Below, piece after piece: positions 20,848 through 31,505 of a DNA stretch of 64,000 bases. The notes under the pieces are model-generated. The model was not told the DNA's origin. It saw only the letters and a list, made by a program, of their open reading frames with translations, and made no database searches. Each line of letters begins with the position of its first letter. Position 1 is the stretch's first letter. This DNA comes from Pisaster brevispinus (lineage: Eukaryota > Echinodermata > Asteroidea > Forcipulatida > Asteriidae): positions 10,484,091 through 10,548,090 of the forward strand of contig JAMKCF010000002.1 of assembly GCA_023634235.1 (NCBI GenBank), written 5' to 3'. The position numbers were made by a program, and so were the translations under genes.

Positions 20848-23830
20848 CTGGCACAAATGGAATGCTTAGTCTTCGTAGTTTCCAACGGATTCCTGCCAGT
20901 GCACGAATGAAATTTTAGTCTTATTTGTTTGTTTGTTTGTTTGTTTATTTCCATATATAACAACTAGACAATCTGTCAATACAAGAACTTAATACAACTG
21001 GTGACAATGGAGGGCACAACATAGTTTCCAACGGAATCTGACTGGTGCACGCTCGAATGGAATGCTTAGTCTTTGTAGTTCGAACAGATTCTGGCCAGTG
21101 CACACTCAAATGGAATGCTTAGTCTTCGTAGTTTCCAACAGACTCTGGCCAATGCACGGTCGAATGGATTGCTTAGTCTTTGTAGTTTCCAACAGTTTCT
21201 TACCAGTGCACACTCAAATGGAATGCTTAGTCTTCGTAGTTTCCAACGGACTCTGGCCAATGCACGGTCGAATGGAATGCTTAGTCTTTGTAGTTTCCAA
21301 CAGATTCTGGCCAGTGCACGCTCGAATGGAATGCTTAGTCATCATAATTTCCAATGGTTTCTGCCCAGTGCACGCTCGAATGGAATGCTTAGTCTTCGTA
21401 GTTTCCAACGGACTCTGGCCAGTGGAGCACGCTCGAAAGGAATGCTTAGTTTTTGTAGTTTCGAACAGATTCTGGCCAGTGCACACTCAAATGGAATGCT
21501 TAGTCTTCGTAGTTTCCAACAGACTCTGGCCAGTGCACGCTCGAATGGAATGCTTAGTCTTCGTAGTTTCCAACGGACTCTGGCCAGTGCACGCTCGAAT
21601 GGAATGCTTAGTCTTCATAGTTTCCAACGGTTTTTGGCCAGTGCACACTCAAATGGAATGCTTAGTCATCATAGTTTCCAACAGACACTGGCCAATGCAC
21701 GTTGGAATAGAATGCTTAGTTTTCATAGTTTCCAACAGATTTAGAGCCAATGCACGCTCGAAAGGAATGCTTAGTCATCATAGTTTCCAATGGATTCTGA
21801 CCAGTGCACGCTCGAATGGAATGCTTAGTCTTCGTAGTTTCCAACGGACTCTGGCCAGTGCACGGTCGAATGGATTACTTAGTCTTTGTAGTTTCCAACA
21901 GTTTCTGACCAGTGCACACTCAAATGGAATGCTTAGTCATCATAGTTTCCAACGGACTCTGGCCAGTGCACGTTGGAATAGAATGCTTAGTTTTCATAGT
22001 TTCCAACAGATTTAGAGCCAATGCACGCTCGAAAGGAATGCTTACTCATCATAGTTTCCAATGGATTCTGACCAGTGCACGCTCGAAAGGAATGCTTAGT
22101 CATCGTAGTTTCCAACGGACTCTGGCCAATGCACGGTCGAATGGAATACTTAGTCTTTGTAGTTTCCAACAGTTTCTGACCAGTGCACACTCAAATGGAA
22201 TGCTTAGTCTTCGTAGTTTCCAACGGACTCTGGCCAATGCACGGTCGAATGGAATGCTTAGTCTTTGTAGTTTCCAACAGATTCTGGCCAGTGCACGCTC
22301 GAATGGAATGCTTAGTCATCATAATTTCCAATGGTTTCTGCCCAGTGCACGCTCGAATGGAATGCTTAGTCTTCGTAGTTTCCAACGGACTCTGGCCAGT
22401 GCACGCTCGAATGGAATGCTTAGTCTTCATAGTTTCCAACGGTTTCTGGCCAGTGCACACTCAAATGGAATGCTTAGTCATCATAGTTTCCAACGGACTC
22501 TGGCCAATGCACGGTCGAATGGAATGCTTAGTCTTTGTAGTTTCCAACAGATTCTGGCCAGTGCACACTCAAATGGAATGCTTAGTCTTCGTAGTTTCCA
22601 ACGGACTCTGGCCAATGCACGGTCGAATGGAATGCTTAGTCTTTGTAGTTTCCAACAGATTCTGGCCAGTGCACGCTCGAATGGAATGCTTAGTCATCAT
22701 AATTTCCAATGGTTTCTGCCCAGTGCACGCTCGAATGGAATGTCTAGTCTTCGTAGTTTCCAACGGACTCTGGCCAGTGCACGCTCGAATGGAATGCTTA
22801 GTCTTCATAGTTTCCAACGGTTTCTGGCCAGTGCACACTCAAATGGAATGCTTAGTCATCATAGTTTCCAACGGACTCTGGCCAATGCACGGTCGAATGG
22901 AATACTTAGTCTTTGTAGTTTCCAACAGATTCTGGCCAGTGCACACTCAAATGGAATGCTTAGTCTTCGTAGTTTCCAACGGACTCTGGCCAATGCACGG
23001 TCGAATGGAATGCTTAGTCTTCGTAGTTTCCAACGGATTCTGGCCAGTGCACGTTGGAATAGAATGCTTAGTTTTCATAGTTTCCAACAGATTTAGAGCC
23101 AATGCACGCTCGAAAGGAATGCTTAGTCATCATAGTTTCCAATGGATTCTGACCAGTGCACGCTCGAAAGGAATGCTTAGTCATCGTAGTTTCCAACGGA
23201 CTCTGGCCAATGCACGGTCGAATGGAATGCTTAGTCTTTGGAGTTTCCAACAGTTTCTGACCAGTGCACACTCAAATGGAATGCTTAGTCTTCGTAGTTT
23301 CCAACGGACTCTGGCCAATGCACGCTCGAAAGGAATGCTTAGTCATCGTAGTTTCAAACGGACTCTGGCCAATGCTCGCTCGAATGGAATGCTTAGTCTT
23401 CGTAGTTACCACCAGATTCTGAACAGTGCACCCTCGCAAGGAATGCTTAGTCATCGTAGTTTCCAATGGATTCTGAACAGTGCACGCTCGAAAGGAATGC
23501 ATAGTCATCGTAGTTTCCAATGGATTCTGACCAGTGCACGCTCGAAAGGAACGCATGGTCATCGTAGTTTCCAATGGATTCTGACCAGTGCACGCTCAAA
23601 AGGAATGCTTTGTCTTCGTAGTTTCCAACGGATTCTGACCAGTGCACCCTCGCAAGGAATGCTTAGTCATCGTAGTTTCCAACGGATTCTGACCAGTGCA
23701 CGCTCAAAAGGAATGCTTTGTCTTCGTAGTTTCCAACGGATTCTGACCAGTGCACCCTCGCAAGGAATGCTTAGTCATCGTAGTTTCCAACGGATTCTAG
23801 GCAATGCACGAATGGACTGCTTAAGTCTCC
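20848..23830. repeat. 54-bp minisatellite array, about 52 units with 7-unit higher-order blocks
   Basis: The unit runs TGCACGCTCGAATGGAATGC, TTAGTCTTCGTAGTTTCC, AACGGACTCTGGCCAG. Because 54 is a multiple of three and the unit lacks stops in several frames, long frames arise on both strands (up to 654 codons at 22183-24147). None has protein-like composition. A 378-bp (7-unit) block is repeated at 22183-22560 and 22561-22938. A non-array insert with (GTTT)n lies at 20911-21024. Confidence 0.93.
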
Positions 23831-24431
23831 GACTCTTGCCAGTGCTCAATTATTTCCCAGGAAAAATCATATTGATGTTCTTGATTCATTACCGAACAAG
23901 TGGAAAGTTCAGGACAGTTACATGGATATGTAGAAGAATGCATTTAAAATGTATACAAGAGGGATCTGTTGCAAGTCAAAAAGCAGTGAAACTGTTTCTT
24001 CACATGATTATCATGACCCCGAAAGTATTTGACTTCGGAAGAAACATTGAGGACATAGTGTTAGCCAGAGGGGTGTCTGTGTGTCTTTTGAACGGTCACT
24101 CTGTTTTAAATTTGGACACTCTACTTTTACATGCCGTTTACATGTAAATATATTTAGGTGAACAATTTGGACGCCCAGTTTACAAATTTCCAGCAAACTT
24201 GGACACCCTTTTTACCAAATCCAGGCTAAAAACCTTGTTAAGGACAGGGGAGAAGAACTATCTCGTTACGTATGACTTAATATCTCTTACGAACTACTGT
24301 CATAAGTCATACGTACCACATATTATCTCGTACAAACAACTTATTGTCCCGTATGTATTTTTATGGTGTTAGCTATAAGCTGACAAATGTATTGACCTTG
24401 AAAGATTTATTTCTTGCAATTTATATCGGAA

Positions 24432-25705
24432 AGCTACGGAGCCCCTAAAGGGACAGGTGAAACAAAAATTGAAAAGGTAAAACAAAGTTCAATATTATTT
24501 CGTTCCCTCAAAATATTATTTCGTTCCCTCATTTAGTATTTCGTTCCCTCAAAATACTAATTCGTTCCCTCGAAATCATTTCGTTCCCTCGAAATACTAA
24601 TTCGTTCCCTCGAAATACTAATTCGTTCCCTCGAAATAATTTCGTTCCCTCGAAATATTATTTCGTTCCCTCGAATTATTATTTCGAGGGAACGAAATAG
24701 ATTACTTCGATCGAACGAATTAATTTATTTCGTTCCCTCAAAATCATTTTGTTCCCTCGAAATAATTTTCTTCCCTCGAAATCATTTCGTTCCCTCGAAA
24801 TTATTTCGTTACCACGAATTATTATTTCGCTCCCACGAAATCATTTAACAGATACTGAGTCCATAAAATGCCGTTTCCTTTATCTCGGTATGCAAATAAT
24901 ATTCAGATGAGGCCTTAATAATGAGCCAGTAAGGGGACATGTAAGAGAAAACAAAGGTGCTTGCCCGACGTTCAACCTGCTCTGCTTGATTATTGTTAAT
25001 TGATAATGATATTCAAACGTAATAATTGTTCAACTTCATACAAACATTAAATTTCTGTTATTTAAAGTGTCTTACCTTGAACACGATTAACCCAAATGAC
25101 ATCTGATCGGGGAACACACAGTTCAGTAGTTCAGTAGGAACTCATAAATGCTATTTCGTGGGAACGAAATAACACTTCAATATTGTTTTCTCTTACATGT
25201 CTCCTTACTGGCTCATTATTAAGGCCTCATCTGAATATAATTTGCATACTGAGATAAATGAAACGGCATTTCATGGACTCCGTAGCACTTAAAGGATTTC
25301 GAGGGAACGAAATAATAATTCGTGGTAACGAAATGATTTCGAGGGAACGAAATGATTTCGAGGGGACGAAATGATTTCGAGGGAACGAAATGATTTCGAG
25401 GAAATGAAATAAATTAATTTATATTTAATAATCTATTTCGTTCCCTCGAAATAATAATTCGAGGGAACGAAATAATATTTCGAGGGAACGAAATAATATT
25501 TCGTGGGAACGAAATAATATTTCGAGGGAACGAAATGATTTCGAGGTAACGAAATAATATTTCGAGGGAACGAAATAGTATTTCGAGGAAACAAAATACT
25601 AATTCAAGGGAACGAAATAATATTTCGAGGGAACGAAATAATATTGAACTTTTTTTCTACCTTTTCAATTTTTTTTTCACCTGTCCCTTTAGGGGCTCCG
25701 TAGAA
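24432..25705. mobile_element. Giant palindromic MITE with TTTCGTTCCCTCGAAA arrays
   Basis: The terminal inverted repeat starts CTACGGAGCCCCTAAAGGGA and CAGGTGAAACAAAAATTGAA. The right end is its inverse, ending GGGGCTCCGTAG. AAAG flanks both sides, a possible 4-bp target duplication. Each arm contains about 12-16 units of TTTCGTTCCCTCGAAA(TA), inverted between arms. A second, inner inverted repeat of ~100 bp per arm (24853-24950 and 25186-25283) surrounds a unique core. No ORF. Confidence 0.85.
24853..25283. mobile_element. Inner inverted-repeat element of the palindrome
   Basis: The left arm has ACTGAGTCCATAAAATGCCG, GAGGCCTTAATAATGAGCCA and GTAAGGGGACATGTAAGAGA. The right arm is the inverse. 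The unique core of about 230 bp includes CTTGCCCGACGTTCAACCTG. It may be an older insertion or the original element core. Confidence 0.7.
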
Positions 25706-25709
25706 AGCC

Positions 25710-27150
25710 TCCTTTTAAAGATTGTAATTCTGGTAAGCATCATAGCATCCTCCGAATTTGTTTCCATCTGAAATGCCCCTTTTTAATTAGAAATCAGTAT
25801 TTCAATTTGAAACTTTGGCCTTAAGGCAAGCTGTGGAGATTCAAATTTTAATTGGTGAATGCTGCGGCCAGAGTTGCAGTTGTCACCCGCTGTCACCTTG
25901 AACTATTCGTGGATAGATTCATAAACGGGCTGAAAATACCGCGACAGTTTTGTGCTGTTTTCTCAACATGTAAACACTGTTTTGAGCTGAAACTTTCACA
26001 TATGACTTTTATTGTTTCTTTCTTGAAAATGTTGTCAATAAAACATTATTACGCAGAAAAAAACTCAGACTATGACCAAACCTTTAAGATAAGGTAATCC
26101 CATTTTAGTTTTAAAAATTTCAAGAAGCAGGGGATCCAGTTGTAGAGACTATAAAAACCAGGTTTGTGCACAACTAAATTCACTTATAACAATTGCAGCC
26201 ATCAAAATAATGGGCCAAGTTTGCACAATGCCCATTTGTGGATTAGCGGCATATATTAACTGGTACCCATGTCAAAAAACATGTGTTGGGTACCAGGCAA
26301 TATCAGCCTCTTCTCAACAATTGGTCCATGTGAGAACTTGGCCGTGAATGATAACACAAAAAATTATACAACAACTCAGTATTCTTCAAAGTGTATGACT
26401 TTAATGAGTCTTAAATTTGCTTTTTGTTTATTTACACGTTCATTTATTTAAACAGTTGGACCATCTGTCCATTTTTTTTTAACATATCCATCAGAAAACA
26501 ATAAACATAACATGTTTTTTTTAAAAGTTTTATTACGCATGACATAACACAACCTGGTGTTAGTAATATGCAACTGTAATACGACTGTGGCGGCCATTTT
26601 GTGAAATAACCCCCCCCCCCCTCCCCAGTATATTCCCAACGCCATCTGCCGGTTTAGACAATGTGATGGCAGTCAGGACTACCATCAAATGCACATCATA
26701 ATCATTGCAAAGCAGGACCTAATTTATAACACACAAGCATTATTTTAGCAATTAACTCTCGCAGAGAAATTTCAATCAAGGACGAAATTTGGGTGTCCTT
26801 TCAGCATATTGGATTTGGGGAATTAAAGGCTATACGGACTGGCCAAATAAGCCAACATGTTGCTTTCTTGATGAGCCTCTCAAATTGTGCTTGAGCCAGA
26901 AAAACAGCACAAATAAAAAACGGAAGGAAACCAAAGTAAGTAATAATAAAATAAACCAAGGCAAATTATAAAAGAGCTGCAAAAATTCACCCCACACAAA
27001 TATGATTGACACAGACAACTAGCTGGAACTATGTAGAAACTAGCCACCAGCCAAACTAGCATTTGATCAGCAGGTGTCAATGTTTTCCCCCGCTCATTAG
27101 CTGCAAGATGATCAAACCTAGTCCAAGGTGCTGCAGAAACAATGACCATT
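25710..27150. other. Intergenic stretch without a supported gene
   Basis: Contains a hairpin repeat at 26257-26295 (ACTGGTACCCATGT...ACATGTGTTGGGTACCAG), also found at 13818-13870, and C-runs at 26609-26622. No coding frame of interest. Confidence 0.4.
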
Positions 27151-27159
27151 CTTGTTCTT

Positions 27160-27527
27160 AAAGCAACACGTTGTCTTCCGATTGGGCGCTTTGGACTATA
27201 AAAGTATTTGTCATGAAATTAATATGGTTGGAAAGATGTTTTGAAGGTAGAATATAACAATCACATAAATATTCCTCGTAATTATGCGGTTTTCCTTTTA
27301 CTTCGTGAACTACACGGTCCGTCATTTAAGAGAACCATATTTTTTGACTCCACAAAATGGAAAACCGTGTTCGCTCAAAATGAAAACGGGAAACTACACA
27401 ATTTCGATGGATATTTGTGTGAATCAATACATTCTACTTTTAAAACATTTTCCTAACCATTTTCATCTCAATGCAAACACTTTTATAGCCCAAAGCGCCC
27501 AATCCGAAGGCACCGTGTCTCTTTAAG
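27160..27527. mobile_element. MITE with ~45-bp inverted ends (family M2)
   Basis: The left arm TTAAAGCAACACGTTGTCTT, CCGATTGGGCGCTTTGGACT. The right arm ATAGCCCAAAGCGCCCAATC, CGAAGGCACCGTGTCTCTTT is the inverse. The right half of a second copy lies at 53461-53607. No ORF. Confidence 0.82.
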
Positions 27528-27661
27528 GTAACCATGACCTTTGGTTGGTATAGTTAGTATCTTGGTAATGCCAACAGTGTCTCGTGCCTTGTCAAGTAAA
27601 TGTGTGGTGCTCCGTGCCAAGACCAGGAACAATCCTGACAAAACTGGGTTTATTTTGTACA

Positions 27662-27909
27662 TCAGGTTTGCGATAACACCATGCATATATCTACTTTGCT
27701 GTGTAGATTTTGTTCTTTGAGAACTTTTCTTTCTATATATTCTACTGCCGCTGAGTAGATTTCGTAATTTGGGAAACTACTTAGTTCTGAAAATAAACAG
27801 TCCTGCTTACTTAATACGACCTGGGCGGAAGGTAGGAAATCGGTCAGGACTACTACTTTCAAAATCTATACAGCAAAGTAGATAAAAACACGAGGCATTA
27901 CCGCAAACC
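27662..27909. mobile_element. MITE-like inverted repeat
   Basis: Inner arms CTACTTTGCTGTGTAGATTTTG and CAAAATCTATACAGCAAAGTAG are preceded and followed by GGTTTGCGATAACACCATG and its looser inverse GAGGCATTACCGCAAACC. The outer arm resembles the Penelope-like repeat ends at 38490 and 41775. Confidence 0.7.
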
Positions 27910-28243
27910 GAATATACATTGATACCTCACCAAGCAATGCCTCAAAACCTACATGGGTTTATTTTCTCATGATCAAACAGAGAGAAGAGCTTTCCAATAA
28001 CACCTTACTTAAAGTATTTCTCAACATATAGAGTGATTAAAGCATCCCATCACGTTGACATCAAGGCTGATGTTTTGGCTGTCTTCATTTTTAATGCCAT
28101 TTCACTATTTCCGAGTACTGCTAGATTTTGGCATGGGCATCACATACGGACTAGTATGCTGACAATGTGTAAATGTCCGTTTTCTCAAATTGCATAAATT
28201 TTAATATTTATCTTTTCTTTCCTTCCGTTTATAGACGATGGCC

Positions 28244-28435
28244 CAATTCCATAGAGCTGCTTAAACAGAAAATATTGCTTAACAAATTCCTGCTTAGTAG
28301 AAATCAGCAGGATAACAGTCACAAATCGTACATGTAACATTGTATTTTGGCTGGTAACTTCATTCTGATAAGCTTAATTTTCTTGTGCTAAGCTACATTT
28401 TGTGCTTAAGCAGCTCTACGAAATTGGGCCCAGGT
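28244..28435. mobile_element. MITE, GCTTAAGCAG family (M3), copy 1
   Basis: Ends GGCCCAATTCCATAGAGCTG/CTTAAAC and GTGCTTAAGCAGCTCTACGA/AATTGGGCCC are inverted. Copies also lie at 39303-39475 and 44884-45060. About 190 bp, noncoding. Confidence 0.82.
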
Positions 28436-28807
28436 CACATCATTTACAGGAGTGAAAAGGTGCATTCCAATGCATATCCTGGCACGCAATATACACACAC
28501 TGGTCATGCCAAAAATTTTCCGTTTTGCATAATTTCTACATCAAAATGAAGATTTGCAAAAAATAACAGCTGAACAAGTTCTGAGAAGTGTCCCCTTTCC
28601 TCACACCAAAAGTTGATCAAAAAGTACCGCAATTTCAATAAAATACGAGTTTTATGTTTTATTATATTAATTGTGTGTGGTGTGTATTGTGCCTGCAGAA
28701 AGTCCAGGCTCTGTAGCTCTTGTTACTCACAGTTTGCTTCAATTGTTCACACAAGAAGATGGTTGGATCACCATAGCACATCTCTAGATTGATCCTGATA
28801 GATGTTG

Positions 28808-28989
28808 TCCTTATGGGCAGCTTGGGTTTTTGCTTTGAGCTGCGTCAAGAATTGTAATTATTCTACGCAACCAAGAGGTTCGCAGATTAATCATGCAAGG
28901 AATTATTATAACTTCTGCATGCCGTGCGGAGTATTTAAACATACCACATAGCTGTGTGTAAAAACATCGACCATCGTTGCCCATAAGGA
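28808..28989. repeat. Inverted repeat, 12-bp perfect arms
   Basis: TCCTTATGGGCA at 28808-28819 and its exact inverse TGCCCATAAGGA at 28978-28989, about 160 bp apart. It may be a small MITE or a chance pairing. Confidence 0.35.
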
Positions 28990-28999
28990 TAGCAAAGTC

Positions 29000-30540
29000 T
29001 ACACTGTGTGATGCCAAGTAGGAACTATCTCAAGACTGTGCCAGTCTCTCTTGTACACCAACCTTGGGACCCATTTAGCTGTTTAGTGATACTGTTTCCT
29101 TCACAGGTTTAAAGCACTGTACCCAAGAGCCCAAGTTCCCGAAAATGCTCAAATAGACATTAGACTTGCACCACAGTCTACCCATGGAAAAGCCCCACAA
29201 CACAATGGCAGACCAGGGTACTGTTTGATGCATACAAAAATTGAAATACGAGTCAGCTCATCGCAAAATGCCGTCACATACAATGCGCATCTTTTGTCAA
29301 CAGGAGGAGCTTGTATAATTATTCAAAATAAGCCACACCCATATTCTTGGAAATACTGTATTTTAAATAAAGTCTCTTCTTTATTATCACTCTATGGCAG
29401 TGCAGGTTGAAACTCCTGTGTGCACTTTTTCAAAAAGAAACCGTTCCCAAAAATTTGAGGATTTTTGTTTTCCTCTTTGTGGGTGAATATCTGCATTTGC
29501 CTCATCAAGCAGAAATAACTACCAATTGAGTTATGATGACTCGTATGGTAGAACAGCAAGATATTGAGACCCACTTTTTTTCATGTATAAATTCTCTCCG
29601 AATTCTCTTATAACATTTTGGTGTTTCTTTTTGTCTTTCGCCGTGCACACAGGAGGAACCTGGGAATGCCATAAGGTACTGTATATTTTTTAGTTAGGAA
29701 CAGACGTAAAAGAACAGTTTCATACAAACAATATATAATGGGCGTGTTAAGCACAACGTTAAATATATTTTTGGGTGATATCCAGCAAAGCAGGGAGAAA
29801 AAGTTCACATTTTTTTAAAGTCAATTTTTTGTCTCTCCAAAGTCTTCCAAGTGCAACCCACGATTCAAAAAAAACTTGAGACGTGTTGTTGCGCAATAGC
29901 ATTAGGTTACCAGTCAAAATGTTGTGTTATGTCTATTGCAACAGGTACCCTGCTGACAGCATCAAGACGTTTGTCAAGCTAGGACGCAGAGTTAAACTTG
30001 TTGGACCTTTTCCCAAACCTCGGCTTGGGCTTCAGGTCTGGCTTGGCTCAATCAATTTTTGAGCAGTCCCAACAACTCCACCATAATGGGAAGTTTTTGT
30101 TTTGCTTATCGGTTCGCTTAAAAATTTTCGGAGGCCAGGTAAATATTTGATCACAACAAAATGATTTTTTTCAAATCAAGAGACAGATTTACAATCCATA
30201 GGAAATAGTTCTTCTCTTGGCTGGTATAAGTTTGAGGAAAACTTCCCCCACATCAATTTCCATTCAATAACTATGAAACAGCGGTGAGTTGGTGGATTTC
30301 CTAAAATTCAGGATTATCAAACTTGTCAATAAACGTCACCCAGGTGTCACACACTGGTATTATATTTATATAACGGGTAAATTGAACATTAGCAATAAAT
30401 GAAAAGATTTTGTTTGTTTGGTGATGTTTCAGGCTTTTAATTGAGTCAATTGTAGGTTGTTGTTTTTTATGTGCAATAAGGCACCTAGCATTCCAAATTA
30501 AACATCAACAAAGAAACAAAATAATAAATGAGAAGAAAAT
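29000..30540. other. Intergenic stretch beyond the GIGYF 3' end
   Basis: No supported gene, structured RNA or repeat was recognised. The short frames have no protein-like features. Confidence 0.4.
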
Positions 30541-30546
30541 ATAGGT

Positions 30547-30552
30547 TTTATT
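30547..30552 (-). terminator. Candidate polyadenylation signal for GIGYF
   Basis: AATAAA on the minus strand, about 720 bp beyond the GIGYF stop. I noticed no closer AATAAA. A T-rich downstream element is not obvious, so the true 3' end could lie elsewhere. Confidence 0.35.
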
Positions 30553-31271
30553 TTTGAGAAACATGTTAAGTCCAAAAGAAAGGTCTTGGCTTTGGTTAAG
30601 CCACTGCATATAGTGTGTCAATTCACCGTCGTAGTCAGACTTCAATTCCTCCAGAGGTCACGTTCACTTCCTTGAAACTGGTTCGCGCCACTTCCATAGC
30701 AATGCATTTGCACACTCAACACAGAGCACAAACTTACACTCTGCCCCAATTATATAACAAAATCCGGCAAAAATTACCGCCAAATTATGGTGAACTGCAG
30801 CAGGTTGTAATCATTACTAGTGAAAGACATAAGTGCAGTTTTTGTTAGCTCCAAAAGAAGAAAGATGCTGGTTACAATACGTCGCTGTTTGTGTGTACCG
30901 GATGGTATGAACCAGTTGCTATGGTTGCAGTTCAGTGACCTAGGGATGACGTCATGATTACGGCCGTGATGACTACTGGTACTGAGCAGCTTCATCAGCA
31001 GCCAAAACCAAAGACCTTTCTCGATAAATCCTTAAGTCATACATTGTACTTCGACCAAAAGTAAAGCAAAGTCTGACGTCCTAAATTTACAACAAACGAT
31101 TTCTCAAAGTGAAAATACACTTTTAACTATTAATGAAATTCATTTGTGGAACTTTTCCCTTTTTGGACGTCATAAGTTGCTCCAAATTGGAGTTAGTGCG
31201 AAGTACAAGCTGTGATAATGATACCGTTACAAAGTCATCCAATCGAGCAGTTCATTGCCAGGGGTCAAAGG

Positions 31272-31505
31272 TCACTCATCCAATGTCTGTATCTCTCCCA
31301 TATTGATGCGGTCTGCAGTGTTCACGCTGAAACCCAAGATGCTTCGATCCACACGCTGCCTCTTCTTCTTTTTCTTGTTGCCGGTGGGCATGCTGTTGCC
31401 ATGGCGGTCCGCCTCCTCCCCGTCGTCATCGTCCTCCCAGTCCTGCGGGTTAGCGTCGCCGTTGTTGTGCATCCCACCGCTGCCACCTCCACCCCAGGCA
31501 ATTCC
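31272..31505 (-). CDS. GIGYF2: GIGYF exon 24, last coding exon (residues 1350-1426) and stop
   Basis: Acceptor TTGGTAG at 31506, stop TGA at 31274-31272. Encodes a Gly-rich start, an acidic patch, then KKKKKRQRVDRSILGFSVN and NMGEIQTLDE. This is the conserved KKKKQKMVRADPSLLGFSVN and GEIETLDDY tail of the family. Confidence 0.96.
   Translation of the reverse strand, partial: GIAWGGGGSGGMHNNGDANPQDWEDDDDGEEADRHGNSMPTGNKKKKKRQRVDRSILGFSVNTADRINMGEIQTLDE

Larger units (their letters stand above)
20372..24385. mobile_element. Composite inverted-end element containing a 54-bp satellite
   Basis: The left end CAGCTGCCACCATAAAAAA and the right end TTTTTATGGTGTTAGCT are imperfect inverse copies. Inside each end lie short arrays built on the palindrome CTCGTACGTACGAG (20425-20745 left; 24255-24350 right, inverted). 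The centre is a 54-bp tandem array. No transposase is visible. Reading it as one element is an inference. Confidence 0.5.

Noticed and set aside
20848..23830. CRISPR-like array
   Set aside because: Units are contiguous 54-bp tandem repeats without unique spacers, in an intron-bearing eukaryotic genome.
22183..24147. 654-codon open frame (and 394, 317 and 209-codon frames) in the 20.8-24.1 kb region
   Set aside because: They are translations of a 54-bp tandem repeat. The length is a multiple of three and stop-free in several frames on both strands, and neither composition nor splice context supports a protein.
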